The position numbers and the translations under genes were made by a program. 64,000 bases of DNA from Pseudoduganella namucuonensis (GTDB taxonomy: Bacteria; Pseudomonadota; Gammaproteobacteria; Burkholderiales; Burkholderiaceae_D): positions 62,001 through 126,000 of the forward strand of contig NZ_FPBO01000024.1 of assembly GCF_900116645.1 (NCBI RefSeq), in the 5' to 3' direction. Shown here one piece after another: positions 1 to 8,833 of the stretch (positions are counted from its first letter, which is position 1; the number at the start of each line of letters is the position of its first letter). The notes under the pieces are model-generated. The model saw only the letters and a list, made by a program, of their open reading frames with translations, was not told the origin of the DNA and searched no databases.

Positions 1-24
1 TAAATTAAAGACAAGGAGATCCGC

Positions 25-1056
25 ATGTTCCCGAAAAACGCCTGGTACGTGGCCTGCACCCCGGACGAGATTGAAAACAAGCCGCTGGGCCGCCAGATCT
101 GCGGCGAGAAGATCGTGTTCTACCGCGCCGCCGGCGGCAAGGTGGCGGCGGTGGAGGACTTCTGTCCGCACCGCGGCGCGCCGCTGTCGCTGGGCTTCGT
201 GCGCGACGGCCAGCTGGTGTGCGGCTACCACGGCCTGGAGATGGGCTGCGACGGCAAGGTGGTCAGCATGCCCGGCCAGCGCGTGCGCGGCTTCCCCTGC
301 ATCGGCAGCTACGCGGTGGAGGAGCGCTACGGTTTCATCTGGGTCTGGCCCGGCGACAAGGAACTGGCCGACCCGGCCAAGATCCACCACCTGGAGTGGG
401 CGGACAACCCCGAGTGGGCCTACGGCGGCGGCCTGTACCACATCAACTGCGACTACCGCCTGATGGTGGACAACCTGATGGACCTGACCCACGAGACCTA
501 CGTCCACGCCAACAGCATCGGCCAGAAGGAGATCGACGAGGCGCCGGTGCACACCAGGGTGGAGGGCGAGGAGGTCATCACCAGCCGCTACATGGAGAAC
601 ATCATGGCGCCGCCGTTCTGGCGCGCCGCCTTGCGCGGCAACGGCCTGGCCGACGACGTGCCGGTGGACCGCTGGCAGATCTGCCGCTTCACGCCGCCCA
701 GCCACGTGATGATCGAGGTGGGCGTGGCGCACGCGGGCAAGGGCGGCTACGACGCGCCGCCGGAGTTCAAGGCCTCCAGCATCGTGGTCGACTTCATCAC
801 GCCGGAGACCGAGACCTCGATCTGGTATTTCTGGGGCATGGCGCGCAACTTCAAGCCGGACGACGCGGCGCTGACGGCCACCATCCGCGAAGGCCAGGGC
901 AAGATCTTCAGCGAGGACCAGGACATGCTGGAGCTGCAGCAGCAGAACATCCTGCGCCATCCCGAGCGCAAGCTGCTGATGCTCAACATCGACGCCGGCG
1001 GCGTGCAGTCGCGCCGCGTGCTGGACCAGTGGATGGCCAGGGAGCAGCGGGCATGA
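25..1056 (+). CDS. vanA: Vanillate O-demethylase oxygenase subunit (Rieske)
   Basis: Terminal oxygenase that demethylates vanillate to protocatechuate, using electrons from the reductase encoded next. The 343-residue protein has an N-terminal Rieske [2Fe-2S] domain with C47-P-H49 and C66-G-Y-H69, followed by the mononuclear iron site with H156 and H161 in DLTHETYVH. Length and motif order fit VanA-type Rieske oxygenases. The start has a good ribosome site (AAGGAG, about 6 nt upstream). Its stop overlaps the vanB start (ATGA), so the two are translationally coupled. A ferulate-type degradation cluster 12 kb downstream would feed it. A demethylase acting on a related methoxy-aromatic (for example syringate) cannot be excluded. 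Confidence 0.9.
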   Translation: MFPKNAWYVACTPDEIENKPLGRQICGEKIVFYRAAGGKVAAVEDFCPHRGAPLSLGFVRDGQLVCGYHGLEMGCDGKVVSMPGQRVRGFPCIGSYAVEERYGFIWVWPGDKELADPAKIHHLEWADNPEWAYGGGLYHINCDYRLMVDNLMDLTHETYVHANSIGQKEIDEAPVHTRVEGEEVITSRYMENIMAPPFWRAALRGNGLADDVPVDRWQICRFTPPSHVMIEVGVAHAGKGGYDAPPEFKASSIVVDFITPETETSIWYFWGMARNFKPDDAALTATIREGQGKIFSEDQDMLELQQQNILRHPERKLLMLNIDAGGVQSRRVLDQWMAREQRA

Positions 1057-2012
1057 GCGCGACCTTGCAAGTCCGGGTCCGGCGCGCGGTGAGCGAGGCG
1101 GAGGACATCCGCAGTTTCGAACTGGTGCGCGAGGACGGCGGGCCGCTGCCGGCCTTCGGCGCCGGTGCCCACATCGACGTCCATCTGCGCGATGGGCTGG
1201 TGCGGCAGTACTCGCTGTGCAATCCGCCGCGCGAGACGGAGCGCTACGTGATCGGCGTGCTGCGCGACCCGGCGTCGCGCGGCGGCTCGCGGGCCATGCA
1301 CGACGAGATCCAAGAGGGCAGCGTGCTGCGCATCAGCGAGCCGAAGAACCACTTCCCCCTGACGCGTGCGCCGCGCAGCCTGCTGCTGGCCGGCGGCATC
1401 GGCGTCACGCCCATCCTGGCCATGGCGGAGTCGCTGGCGGCCGACGGCGCGGACTTCGACATGCATTACGCCACCCGCGCGCCGGAACGCACCGCTTTCC
1501 GCGACCGCATCGCGGGGGCTCCGTACGCTGAACGGGTGCGCTTTTACCACGACACCGACGCGGCGGGACCGAAGCTGGACGTGCCGGCGCTGCTGGCCGC
1601 CGAGGACGCGGGCACCCACCTCTATGTCTGCGGTCCCGGCGGATTCATCGCCCACGTGGTGGAATCGGCCAAGGCGCTGGGCTGGCCGCAGGAGCGCGTG
1701 CACCTCGAGTATTTCGCCGGCGCGGCGGTGGAGACGGGCGGCGACGCCGCCTTCGACGTGAAGCTGGCCTCCAGCGGCAGGGTGATCGCGGTCCCGGCCG
1801 GCACCACCGTGATGCAGGCGCTGGCCGACCAGGGGGTGCACATCCCCGTCTCCTGCGAGCAGGGCGTGTGCGGCACCTGCCTGACCAGGGTGCTGGACGG
1901 CGTGCCGGACCACCGCGACCTCTACCTGACCGACGAGGAGCGCGCCGCCAACGACCAGTTCACCCCCTGCTGCTCGCGCTCGAAGAGCGGGACGCTGGTG
2001 CTGGACCTGTAA
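1053..2012 (+). CDS. vanB: Vanillate O-demethylase reductase subunit
   Basis: Reductase partner of VanA, passing electrons from NAD(P)H through flavin and a plant-type ferredoxin centre. The 319 residues run as an FNR-like flavin domain (RQYSLCNPP), an NAD-binding domain (LLAGGIGVTPILAM, then VCGPGGF) and a C-terminal 2Fe-2S domain with C268, C273, C276 and C306. The start is the ATG inside the ATGA overlap with vanA. A much longer open frame exists upstream, but it is antisense-like GC shadow inside vanA. Domain order and length are those of the phthalate dioxygenase reductase family. Confidence 0.92.
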   Translation: MSATLQVRVRRAVSEAEDIRSFELVREDGGPLPAFGAGAHIDVHLRDGLVRQYSLCNPPRETERYVIGVLRDPASRGGSRAMHDEIQEGSVLRISEPKNHFPLTRAPRSLLLAGGIGVTPILAMAESLAADGADFDMHYATRAPERTAFRDRIAGAPYAERVRFYHDTDAAGPKLDVPALLAAEDAGTHLYVCGPGGFIAHVVESAKALGWPQERVHLEYFAGAAVETGGDAAFDVKLASSGRVIAVPAGTTVMQALADQGVHIPVSCEQGVCGTCLTRVLDGVPDHRDLYLTDEERAANDQFTPCCSRSKSGTLVLDL

Positions 2013-2023
2013 GCCGGTCACAA

Positions 2024-2072
2024 GCGAGCTGAGCCCCATTTGGGGCCTGGCCCCAAATGGGGCTCAGCTCGC
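2024..2072. terminator. Perfect 23-bp inverted repeat downstream of vanB
   Basis: Arms 2024-2046 and 2050-2072 are exact reverse complements separated by a 3-nt loop (CTG). The arms contain GAGCCCCATTTGGGGC, which is itself self-complementary. It lies 11 nt after the vanB stop. There is no T-run, so it may be a bidirectional terminator-like hairpin or a dispersed palindromic (REP-like) element rather than a classical intrinsic terminator. Confidence 0.6.
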
Positions 2073-2113
2073 CCTTGGCGACTCCGGCGCCAGGCGGCGG
2101 GACTATCAAATCT

Positions 2114-2126
2114 GATATCGATAACG
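2114..2126. promoter_or_regulatory. Candidate LacI-type operator (GATATCGATAACG)
   Basis: GATATCGATAACG, about 190 nt before the 2310 gene. The inverted form of its core (TTATCGATATC) reappears upstream of the GH42 gene at 3030-3040. CGATATCG-type palindromes are typical of LacI-family sugar regulators in plant-polymer-degrading proteobacteria. The pairing of the two sites is what supports this call; no regulator gene sits beside them. Confidence 0.35.
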
Positions 2127-2200
2127 TATGATGGCGGCACTCTCCGCCGTCCGGCTACCCAATGCGCGGCGGAACACCGCAACGTTTCCCTGGGAGCTTC

Positions 2201-2305
2201 ATGATTAAGTTTTTGACGGACGCCGCCCTGGTCTGCCTGCCTCTGCCCGGCGCTCCCCCGTTCGCGCAGGAAGAACTGGCTTACGCGCCGGATTCGGCAA
2301 ATTAG
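2201..2305 (+). CDS. Possible small ORF (34 aa), perhaps a remnant
   Basis: A 34-codon ORF preceded by TGGGAGC and immediately followed by the 2310 gene. Its N-terminal half (ALVCLPLPGAPPFAQEE) resembles a signal peptide with a cleavage region, then it stops. It could be a leader, a real small secreted peptide or the 5' remnant of an exported protein. No family is recognised. Confidence 0.25.
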   Translation: MIKFLTDAALVCLPLPGAPPFAQEELAYAPDSAN

Positions 2306-2309
2306 CGGC

Positions 2310-3011
2310 GTGGCGTCGCAGTATGCTCCGGCCGGCCACGCCACCCGCCGCGTTGCGCCGACGGCGGCGCTGATAGTTGCGCTGCATATGGTTTTCGTGT
2401 TTGCTGTCCTGCAGGCGGGGCGCGTGGCAAAGCCGGCGCCAGCGGCCACGCGCGGTTTCGTGCTGGTTCCGTTGCGCCTTCAGGGCCGTTCAGCCGAGCC
2501 CGGCCCCCTGGCAAGAAGCGCCGGCAAGCGGGTCACTCCGGATAAACGCGCGGCGTCGCCGCAAGTGGAGCGCATCCCCGCAATTGAACAGGCGCCACCG
2601 CAGACGCCCGCGCAGGCGGAGCGAAGCCCGCCCGATGTGTTCGACCTGTCCAGCGCGCCGGAGGAACAAGGTGGCCGGTCCGCCATGTCCGTGGATCTGA
2701 TCAAACGAGATGCCGGCAAGATCGACCGGGCACTACGGGGCTCGGCGCCGGCGGCGCCCCTGGCGCGGCCGGACTCGCCCCAGTCGCGGCTTGAACGCGC
2801 GTTCGCTGGAGCGGCCCGGGGCGGTTTCAGCGGCTATACAGTGGACCGCTATGTCTCTCCGGACGGCGTTACGATCACCCGCAGGAGGACAGCGAAGGGA
2901 GTCGCCTGTTATACGAACGGACCAGCGAAAAACATTTCCGGAGCCCTGCACCGCAGCGAGCGCGATCAGAGCGTGAACTGTCCGCCTGAAGGAAGCGTGT
3001 GGAGCAGATAA
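2310..3011 (+). CDS. TonB-like single-pass membrane protein, unknown function
   Basis: A 233-residue protein starting at GTG. One membrane segment (about residues 18-37, TAALIVALHMVFVFAVLQAG) carries an alanine-x3-histidine arrangement like the TonB transmembrane helix that contacts ExbB. It is followed by a proline/alanine-rich periplasmic stretch and a C-terminal region ending in a small Cys-containing segment (ACYTNG...VNCPPEG). The layout resembles TonB-like proteins, but a TonB C-terminal fold is not evident. It lies between two LacI-type operator candidates and upstream of a secreted beta-galactosidase, so a link to sugar uptake is possible but inferred. Confidence 0.55.
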   Translation: MASQYAPAGHATRRVAPTAALIVALHMVFVFAVLQAGRVAKPAPAATRGFVLVPLRLQGRSAEPGPLARSAGKRVTPDKRAASPQVERIPAIEQAPPQTPAQAERSPPDVFDLSSAPEEQGGRSAMSVDLIKRDAGKIDRALRGSAPAAPLARPDSPQSRLERAFAGAARGGFSGYTVDRYVSPDGVTITRRRTAKGVACYTNGPAKNISGALHRSERDQSVNCPPEGSVWSR

Positions 3012-3029
3012 ACAGTGGAATGCATACCA

Positions 3030-3043
3030 TTATCGATATCGTT
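3030..3043. promoter_or_regulatory. Candidate LacI-type operator upstream of GH42 gene
   Basis: TTATCGATATCGTT contains the palindromes TATCGATA and CGATATCG. It lies about 80 nt before the GH42 start and shares an 11-bp core, in reverse orientation, with 2114-2124. A pair of operators flanking the 2310 gene would suit carbohydrate-responsive control. Confidence 0.4.
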
Positions 3044-3120
3044 TCCGGGAAAAACGGTATTGGAGTAATCCGGCCACGCCCCGGATAATGGGCCGCATCG
3101 CTCAATATGATGACCATGCC

Positions 3121-5193
3121 ATGCCCATGAAGCTCCTTCCTCTTCTTCTCTCCTTAGCCATCGCACTGCCGTTGACCGCGCAGGCGCAGACCGCGCCCGG
3201 CCAAAAGCCGCTGTTCGGCGTCGCCTACTACGACGAGTACATGCCGGAGGAGCGCCTGGCCAAGGACGTGGCGATGATGAAGGCGGCCGGCATCAACGTG
3301 GTGCGCATCGGCGAATCCACCTGGGGCACCATGGAGACCAGCGAGGGCGTGTTCGACTTCTCCCACCTGGACCGGGTGCTGAAGGCGATGCACGTGGCGG
3401 GCATCCAGGTCATCATCGGCACGCCGACCTACGCCATCCCCACCTGGCTGGCGAAGAAGCACCCGGACATCCTGGTCACCACGCCCACCGGCCGCGCCAA
3501 GTACGGCCCGCGCCAGAACATGGACATCACCAACGTCCACTTCAAGAAGGCCGCCGAGCGCGTGATCCGCAAGATGATGGAGCACGTGAAGGACCACCCG
3601 GCCATCATCGGCTACCAGGTCGACAATGAAACCAAGGCCTACAACACCTCCGGTCCGAACGTGCAAAAGCAGTTCGTCGCCTATTGCAGGAAGAAGTACG
3701 GCACGCTGGACGCGCTGAACGACGCCTTCGGCCTGAACTACTGGAGCAACCGCATCAACCGCTGGGAGGACTTCCCCTCCACCGAGGGCAGCATCAACGC
3801 CAGCCTGTCGTCGGAGTTCGCCAGATTCCAGCGCCAGCTGGTGACGGACTACCTGGCCTGGCAGGCCAAAATCGTGCGCGAGTACAAGCGCCAGGGCCAG
3901 TTCATCACCCAGAACTTCGACCTGGGCTGGAAAGGCCACTCCTACGGCATCCAGCCCGAGGTAAACCATTTCGCGGCGGCCGCGGCGCTCGACGTGGCCG
4001 GCGTGGACATCTACCATCCCACCCAGGACAAGCTGACCGGCGTGGAGATATCCTTCGGCGGCGACCTGACGCGCTCCATGAAGGGTGGCCGGAACTACCT
4101 CGTGCTGGAGACCCAGGCGCAGGGCTTCCCGGACTGGACGCCGTATCCCGGCCAGCTGCGCCAGCAGGCCTACAGCCACCTGGCCTCCGGCGCCAACATG
4201 GTGGAGTACTGGCACTGGCACTCGATCCACAATTCCTTCGAGACCTACTGGAAAGGCTTGCTGAGCCACGACTTCGAACCGAACCCGCCGTACCTGGAGG
4301 CCAAGGTCATCGGCGAGGAGTTCGCCCGCGTCGGCCAGCACCTGGTCAACCTGAAGCGGGACAACCAGGTCGCCATCCTGTTCAGCAACGAGGCCTTGAC
4401 GGCGCTGGAGCATTTCCCGCACGGCCTGAAATACAACGACATCCTGCGCCCGTTCTACGATGGGCTGTACAACATGAACGTGGGCGTGGACCTGCTGGAC
4501 CCGAGCAGCGGACCGTTCGACAAGTACAAGCTCATCGTCGTTCCCGCGCTGTATGCGGCGCCGGACAGCCTGCTCGAGAAGCTGAACGCCTACGCCCGCA
4601 ACGGCGGGCACGTGCTGTACACCTTCCGCAGCGGTTTTTCGGACGACAACGTCAAGGTCCGGCATGCGAAGCAGCCCGGCCTGATCGCCGAGGCGGCCGG
4701 AATCACCTACGACCAGTTCACCATTCCGCACGGCGTGCCGCTGGCCGGCCACGCGTACAAATTGAGCGGCAAGGACAACGAGGCGAACAATTGGATGGAG
4801 CTGATCACGCCGGGCAGCGCCAGGGTGCTGGCACGCTACGACCACGCGGCCTGGGGCAAGTACGCGGCGCTGACCGAGAACGCCTACGGCAAGGGACTGG
4901 TCACCTACGTCGGCTTCATGCCGTCGAACGCGATGATCGCCAACATCGTCGGCGACGCCGTCAACAAGGCCAAGGTGGAATACGACGAACAACTGAAGTT
5001 CCCCTTGATCGCCAAGCACGGCGTCAACCAGTTCGGCAAGAAGCTCCACTACTACTTCAACTACTCGGCGAAGGCGCTGGAGGCCGGCTATGCGAAGAAG
5101 GACGGCGTTTCGCTGCTGACCGGCGCGCCGGTCAAGCAGGGCGAGGCGCTCAAGCTGGAGCCGTGGGGCGTGGCGATCGTCGAGGAGCTGTGA
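3121..5193 (+). CDS. Secreted GH42 beta-galactosidase
   Basis: Hydrolyses terminal beta-galactosides, probably from plant galactans or oligosaccharides. The 690-residue protein begins with a signal peptide (MPMKLLPLLLSLAIALPLTAQAQ), so it works in the periplasm or outside. The GH42 TIM barrel shows the acid/base Glu170 in QVDNE and the nucleophile Glu330 in LVLETQ, followed by the trimerisation (amidotransferase-like) domain and a beta-domain near the C-terminus. The chosen start gives an uninterrupted signal peptide; an ATG two codons later is equally possible. Signal peptides are not the rule in GH42 enzymes. Confidence 0.88.
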   Translation: MPMKLLPLLLSLAIALPLTAQAQTAPGQKPLFGVAYYDEYMPEERLAKDVAMMKAAGINVVRIGESTWGTMETSEGVFDFSHLDRVLKAMHVAGIQVIIGTPTYAIPTWLAKKHPDILVTTPTGRAKYGPRQNMDITNVHFKKAAERVIRKMMEHVKDHPAIIGYQVDNETKAYNTSGPNVQKQFVAYCRKKYGTLDALNDAFGLNYWSNRINRWEDFPSTEGSINASLSSEFARFQRQLVTDYLAWQAKIVREYKRQGQFITQNFDLGWKGHSYGIQPEVNHFAAAAALDVAGVDIYHPTQDKLTGVEISFGGDLTRSMKGGRNYLVLETQAQGFPDWTPYPGQLRQQAYSHLASGANMVEYWHWHSIHNSFETYWKGLLSHDFEPNPPYLEAKVIGEEFARVGQHLVNLKRDNQVAILFSNEALTALEHFPHGLKYNDILRPFYDGLYNMNVGVDLLDPSSGPFDKYKLIVVPALYAAPDSLLEKLNAYARNGGHVLYTFRSGFSDDNVKVRHAKQPGLIAEAAGITYDQFTIPHGVPLAGHAYKLSGKDNEANNWMELITPGSARVLARYDHAAWGKYAALTENAYGKGLVTYVGFMPSNAMIANIVGDAVNKAKVEYDEQLKFPLIAKHGVNQFGKKLHYYFNYSAKALEAGYAKKDGVSLLTGAPVKQGEALKLEPWGVAIVEEL

Positions 5194-5267
5194 GCGGACT
5201 AGTCCGAAGGGCTATCCTTGAATAGTCTTTCAATTCGCGCAACAATCCGCTTGGACCGCTCCGAACG

Positions 5268-6185
5268 TCAGTCCTCGGCGAGCCCGCACACGTCGAGGAA
5301 GCAGCGCCTGAGCCACGCGCTGGCAGGATCGTTCTGCGCGCGCGGGTGCCAGGCCATCGCCAGGCGAAAGGCCGGCACCGTGAAGGGGAGGTCGATCAGG
5401 TCCACGAGGGTCGTGTACCGCTGCAGCAGTGGCCGCGGCAGTGTCGCGACACCATCCGTCTGCGACAGCACGAGCGCGACCTGGTTGTAGCTCGGTACCG
5501 CGGCAACCACGGTCCGCACTCGCCCGAGGCCCTGCAGGACCGCATCGACCGGGGTCGTGAACTCCGCGCGCATCGACACGACGACGTGTGGTAATGCGCA
5601 GTACTCGTCGAGATCCGGGGCACCCGTGCCGCGCGGATGCCCCAGCCGCTGCGCCAGCACGAAGTGGTCGGCACGCAGGTACCGAGTCTTCAGCGTGTCC
5701 GGTACCTTGCCGATGTCGCCGAGGAACAGGTCGACCTCGCCGCGCGCCATGCGGTCGACGAGACCGGCATCATGGGCCGGCACGACGGCCATGCGCAGTT
5801 CGTGATTGCCAAAACCCATGACGTGCGCCATCACGTCGAGCGCCAGGATCGTGAAAACATTATCGTTGGCGGCGACGACGAACGTCCTTTCGGAACGAGC
5901 GGGATCGAAGTCGTATGGCTGCGCCACCGCGTCGCGCAACAGCGACAGGGCATCGGCCAGCCGGGGGCGCAACGCGAGCGCACGCTCCGTCGGCACCATG
6001 CCGCGCCCCGTTTCCGACGGCACGAGGAGCGGATCCCGGAACAACTCGCGCAAGCGCGCCAGGTGTCCCGACAACGTCGACTGGCTGATGTGCATGCGCT
6101 GCGCCGCCCGGGTCACGTTGAGCTCGTCCAGCAGCGTGTCCAGCGAGATCAGCAGGTGCAAATCCGACCGCTTCATATCGAGCAT
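5268..6185 (-). CDS. LysR-family transcriptional regulator
   Basis: A 305-residue regulator with an N-terminal winged helix (LNVTRAAQRMHISQSTLSGHLARLRE) and the LysR substrate-binding domain. It is divergent from the metallo-beta-lactamase-fold gene at 6377 across 191 bp, the usual arrangement for a LysR protein controlling its neighbour. The N-terminus (DLHLLISLDTLLDELNVT) resembles the NodD/NahR/LinR branch. The inducer is unknown. Confidence 0.88.
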   Translation of the reverse strand: MLDMKRSDLHLLISLDTLLDELNVTRAAQRMHISQSTLSGHLARLRELFRDPLLVPSETGRGMVPTERALALRPRLADALSLLRDAVAQPYDFDPARSERTFVVAANDNVFTILALDVMAHVMGFGNHELRMAVVPAHDAGLVDRMARGEVDLFLGDIGKVPDTLKTRYLRADHFVLAQRLGHPRGTGAPDLDEYCALPHVVVSMRAEFTTPVDAVLQGLGRVRTVVAAVPSYNQVALVLSQTDGVATLPRPLLQRYTTLVDLIDLPFTVPAFRLAMAWHPRAQNDPASAWLRRCFLDVCGLAED

Positions 6186-6376
6186 ACCGATACCTCACAT
6201 TGAATCTTCCCACTCACGGCCGGGTGCCGACCCGTTCTACACTGGCTTGTATCTCGAACGACATGCCAGAAACGATCCGACCACCGGGTCCTGATCGAAT
6301 ATGGTATCGCAATTCTGGATGGCTCGGCAATCTCGCCGAAAACACGACCACCGCATTTTTTCGGAAAGGACACCTC

Positions 6377-7357
6377 ATGAAACGCAAGCTGTTATCGCTT
6401 TCCCTGGCTGTCGCCTTCACCTTCGCCACAGGCGCCGCCGTGGCGGAGGCACCGGCCGCGGCGCCGCCCAAGGCCGACCATGTCCAGGCCGGCTACCAGT
6501 ACGTCAAGGTCGGCGACATCGACGTGATCGCGCTGTCGGACGGCACGTTGCCGATCCCGGCCGACAAGTTGCTAACGAACGTGAATCCGGGCGAAGTGGC
6601 CATGCGCCTGGCCCGGACGTACCAGGACACGGCCGTCGACGCGTCGGTCAACGCTTATCTCATCAAGACGGGCGACCGGCTCGTGCTGGTGGACGCCGGC
6701 ACCGGCGAACTGTATGGCCCCAGCCTGAACAAGCTGGCCGCCAGCCTCGGCGCCGCCGGCTACCGGCCGGAGCAGATCACCGACATCCTGATCACGCACA
6801 TCCACACCGACCATACCGGCGGCTTGATGGACGGCCGGCGCATGGTTTTCCCGAATGCGACGGTGCACATCGAGCGCAAGGAAGTCGAGTATTGGCTCAG
6901 CCCGGAACAACGCGCCCGCGCGCCCGAAGCGGCCAAAAAATACTTCGATGAGGCGGTGGCGAAAGTGAAGCCGTACGTGGACGCCGGCAAGGTCAGCACC
7001 TTCAGCGGCGAGACCCAGCTGTTCCCGGGCATCAAGGCGATCCCCGCGCGGGGCCACACGCCAGGCCACACGTTCTACTCACTGGAAAGCCGCGGCCGCA
7101 AGCTGGTGTTCTGGGGCGACCTGATTCACGTCGCGGAGGTGCAGCTCGCCCGGCCGGACGTCACGATCGTGTTCGACGTCGATCCACGCGCCGCGGCGGC
7201 CACGCGCAAGCGCGCCGTCGCCGACGCGGTGGCCGGCCGGTACCTTGTCGCGGCCGACCACATCGCCTACCCGGGCATCGGCCACGTGCAGACGGATGGC
7301 GACGGCTACCGCTGGATCCCGACGCCCTACGTCAACGACTACTACCAGGCGAAATAA
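6377..7357 (+). CDS. Exported metallo-beta-lactamase-fold hydrolase
   Basis: A 326-residue protein with a cleavable signal peptide (MKRKLLSLSLAVAFTFATGAAVAEA). The zinc site motif is H141-I-H143-T-D145-H146, with later ligands in GHTPGH, FWGDLIH and AADH. It fits the quorum-quenching lactonase / periplasmic MBL hydrolase group, but the substrate cannot be read from sequence. The ATG follows GGAAAGGA at a good distance. A longer frame to 6200 lacks a signal peptide at its start and was rejected. The stop is 2 nt before the M28 peptidase start, so the two are probably co-transcribed under the divergent LysR gene. Confidence 0.85.
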   Translation: MKRKLLSLSLAVAFTFATGAAVAEAPAAAPPKADHVQAGYQYVKVGDIDVIALSDGTLPIPADKLLTNVNPGEVAMRLARTYQDTAVDASVNAYLIKTGDRLVLVDAGTGELYGPSLNKLAASLGAAGYRPEQITDILITHIHTDHTGGLMDGRRMVFPNATVHIERKEVEYWLSPEQRARAPEAAKKYFDEAVAKVKPYVDAGKVSTFSGETQLFPGIKAIPARGHTPGHTFYSLESRGRKLVFWGDLIHVAEVQLARPDVTIVFDVDPRAAAATRKRAVADAVAGRYLVAADHIAYPGIGHVQTDGDGYRWIPTPYVNDYYQAK

Positions 7358-7359
7358 TC

Positions 7360-8718
7360 ATGAACCGCCTGTTTGCGCATCTTCGCTTCGCCCTGCTCGC
7401 CGCGTTCTGCGCGCTGGCCGTCCTGGCCCGCGCGAGCGGCACCGAACCCGAGTCGACGGCCGCGCTGCTGCGCGACCGGGCACTCGCGGACACCACGGCG
7501 TACCGACTCGTCGAATCGTTGACGACCGACGTCGGCGCCCGGCCGGCGGGATCGGCTGCGGATGGCGCCGCGGTGGCGTGGGCCGTGGCGCGGTTTCATG
7601 CGCTCGGCTACGACAAGGTGTACACGGAACCGGTGACGTTTCCGGTCTGGCGCCGGGTTGCCGAATCCGCGTCCGTGACCGGGCCCGTCCCGCGCCGGCT
7701 GCTCATCACCGCGCTTGGCGGCAGCGTGGGATCGGGCGGTCCGTTGCAGGCCGACGTGATCGCGTTCGAGGACGTGCAGGCGCTGCAGGCAGCATCGCCC
7801 GCAGCGGTGCAAGGCAGGATCGTCCTGTTGACGCGGCGGATGGCGCGCCGCGCCGACGGGTCGGGCTACGCGGCCGTCCTGCCGATGCGCAGCGCGGCGG
7901 CGTCGATCGCGGCACGCAAGGGCGCGCGCGCGTTGCTGATCCGGTCGCTGGGCACCGACAACAACCGGCTTCCGCACACGGGCAGCGTCGTGTATGAAGG
8001 CGGCGCGGCGATCCCTGCTGCGGCGGTGTCCGGGCCGGACACCGATTTGCTGGAGCGTTTGCTGCGCGGGACGCGCCCGGTCGAGGTCAGGCTCGACATC
8101 GAGGTCGATACCGGCGCACGCTACACGTCGTACAACGTGATCGGCGAGATCACGGGAAGGGAGCCGACCCGGGAGGTCGTCATGATGGGCGCCCACCTCG
8201 ATTCCTGGGATCTCGGCACGGGCGCGGTCGACGACGGCTTCGGCGTGGCCGTCACGATGGCGGCAGGTGCCATGATCAAGGCCGCGCACCAGGTACCGGC
8301 ACGCACCGTGCGCGTGGTCCTGTTCGCCAACGAGGAAAATGGCTTCGACGGCGCGCAGGCCTATGCCGCCCGGCATGCGGCGGATCGAGCGAGTCACCGG
8401 ATTGCGGTGGAAAGCGACTGGGGCGCCGGCCGCATTTATGCGCTGCGTCATGTGCCCGCCGATCCTGTCCTGACTGGCCGGCTCGCGCGTGTGCTGCAGC
8501 CGCTCGGCATTGCCCTGGACGGTGCGGAAGGCGTGCCGGGGCCGGACGTCGCGTTCGTCGCGAAACGGGGTGCCCCGTGGGCGCAACTGGCCCAGGATGC
8601 GGCCGACCTGTTCGATCATCACCACAGCGCCAACGATACGCTCGACAAGATCGATCCAGCCGCCTTGCGGCAGAACGTCGCGGCGTACGCGGCATTCGCT
8701 TGGCTGATGGCGAACTGA
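7360..8718 (+). CDS. Exported M28-family zinc peptidase
   Basis: A 452-residue putative aminopeptidase with a signal peptide. A PA-like insert (about residues 120-250) is followed by the M28 catalytic domain: H279 and D281 in GAHLDSWD, bridging D291 in GAVDDG, the E325-E326 pair in NEENG and a late His in DHHHSANDT. These are all the residues expected for a co-catalytic dizinc enzyme. It starts 2 nt after the MBL-fold gene, suggesting joint action on one substrate class (peptides or N-acyl amino compounds). That link is inference. Confidence 0.88.
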   Translation: MNRLFAHLRFALLAAFCALAVLARASGTEPESTAALLRDRALADTTAYRLVESLTTDVGARPAGSAADGAAVAWAVARFHALGYDKVYTEPVTFPVWRRVAESASVTGPVPRRLLITALGGSVGSGGPLQADVIAFEDVQALQAASPAAVQGRIVLLTRRMARRADGSGYAAVLPMRSAAASIAARKGARALLIRSLGTDNNRLPHTGSVVYEGGAAIPAAAVSGPDTDLLERLLRGTRPVEVRLDIEVDTGARYTSYNVIGEITGREPTREVVMMGAHLDSWDLGTGAVDDGFGVAVTMAAGAMIKAAHQVPARTVRVVLFANEENGFDGAQAYAARHAADRASHRIAVESDWGAGRIYALRHVPADPVLTGRLARVLQPLGIALDGAEGVPGPDVAFVAKRGAPWAQLAQDAADLFDHHHSANDTLDKIDPAALRQNVAAYAAFAWLMAN

Positions 8719-8833
8719 GATCCGATCACAAAAAATTGTGTCTCGCCGATGATTCGGCCGGAAGCTCGAAGCAAATGTTCAAGCCAAACAGCACCGTGGA
8801 ACCATTGACAGTGATGGGGCGCTTCACTCGCCG

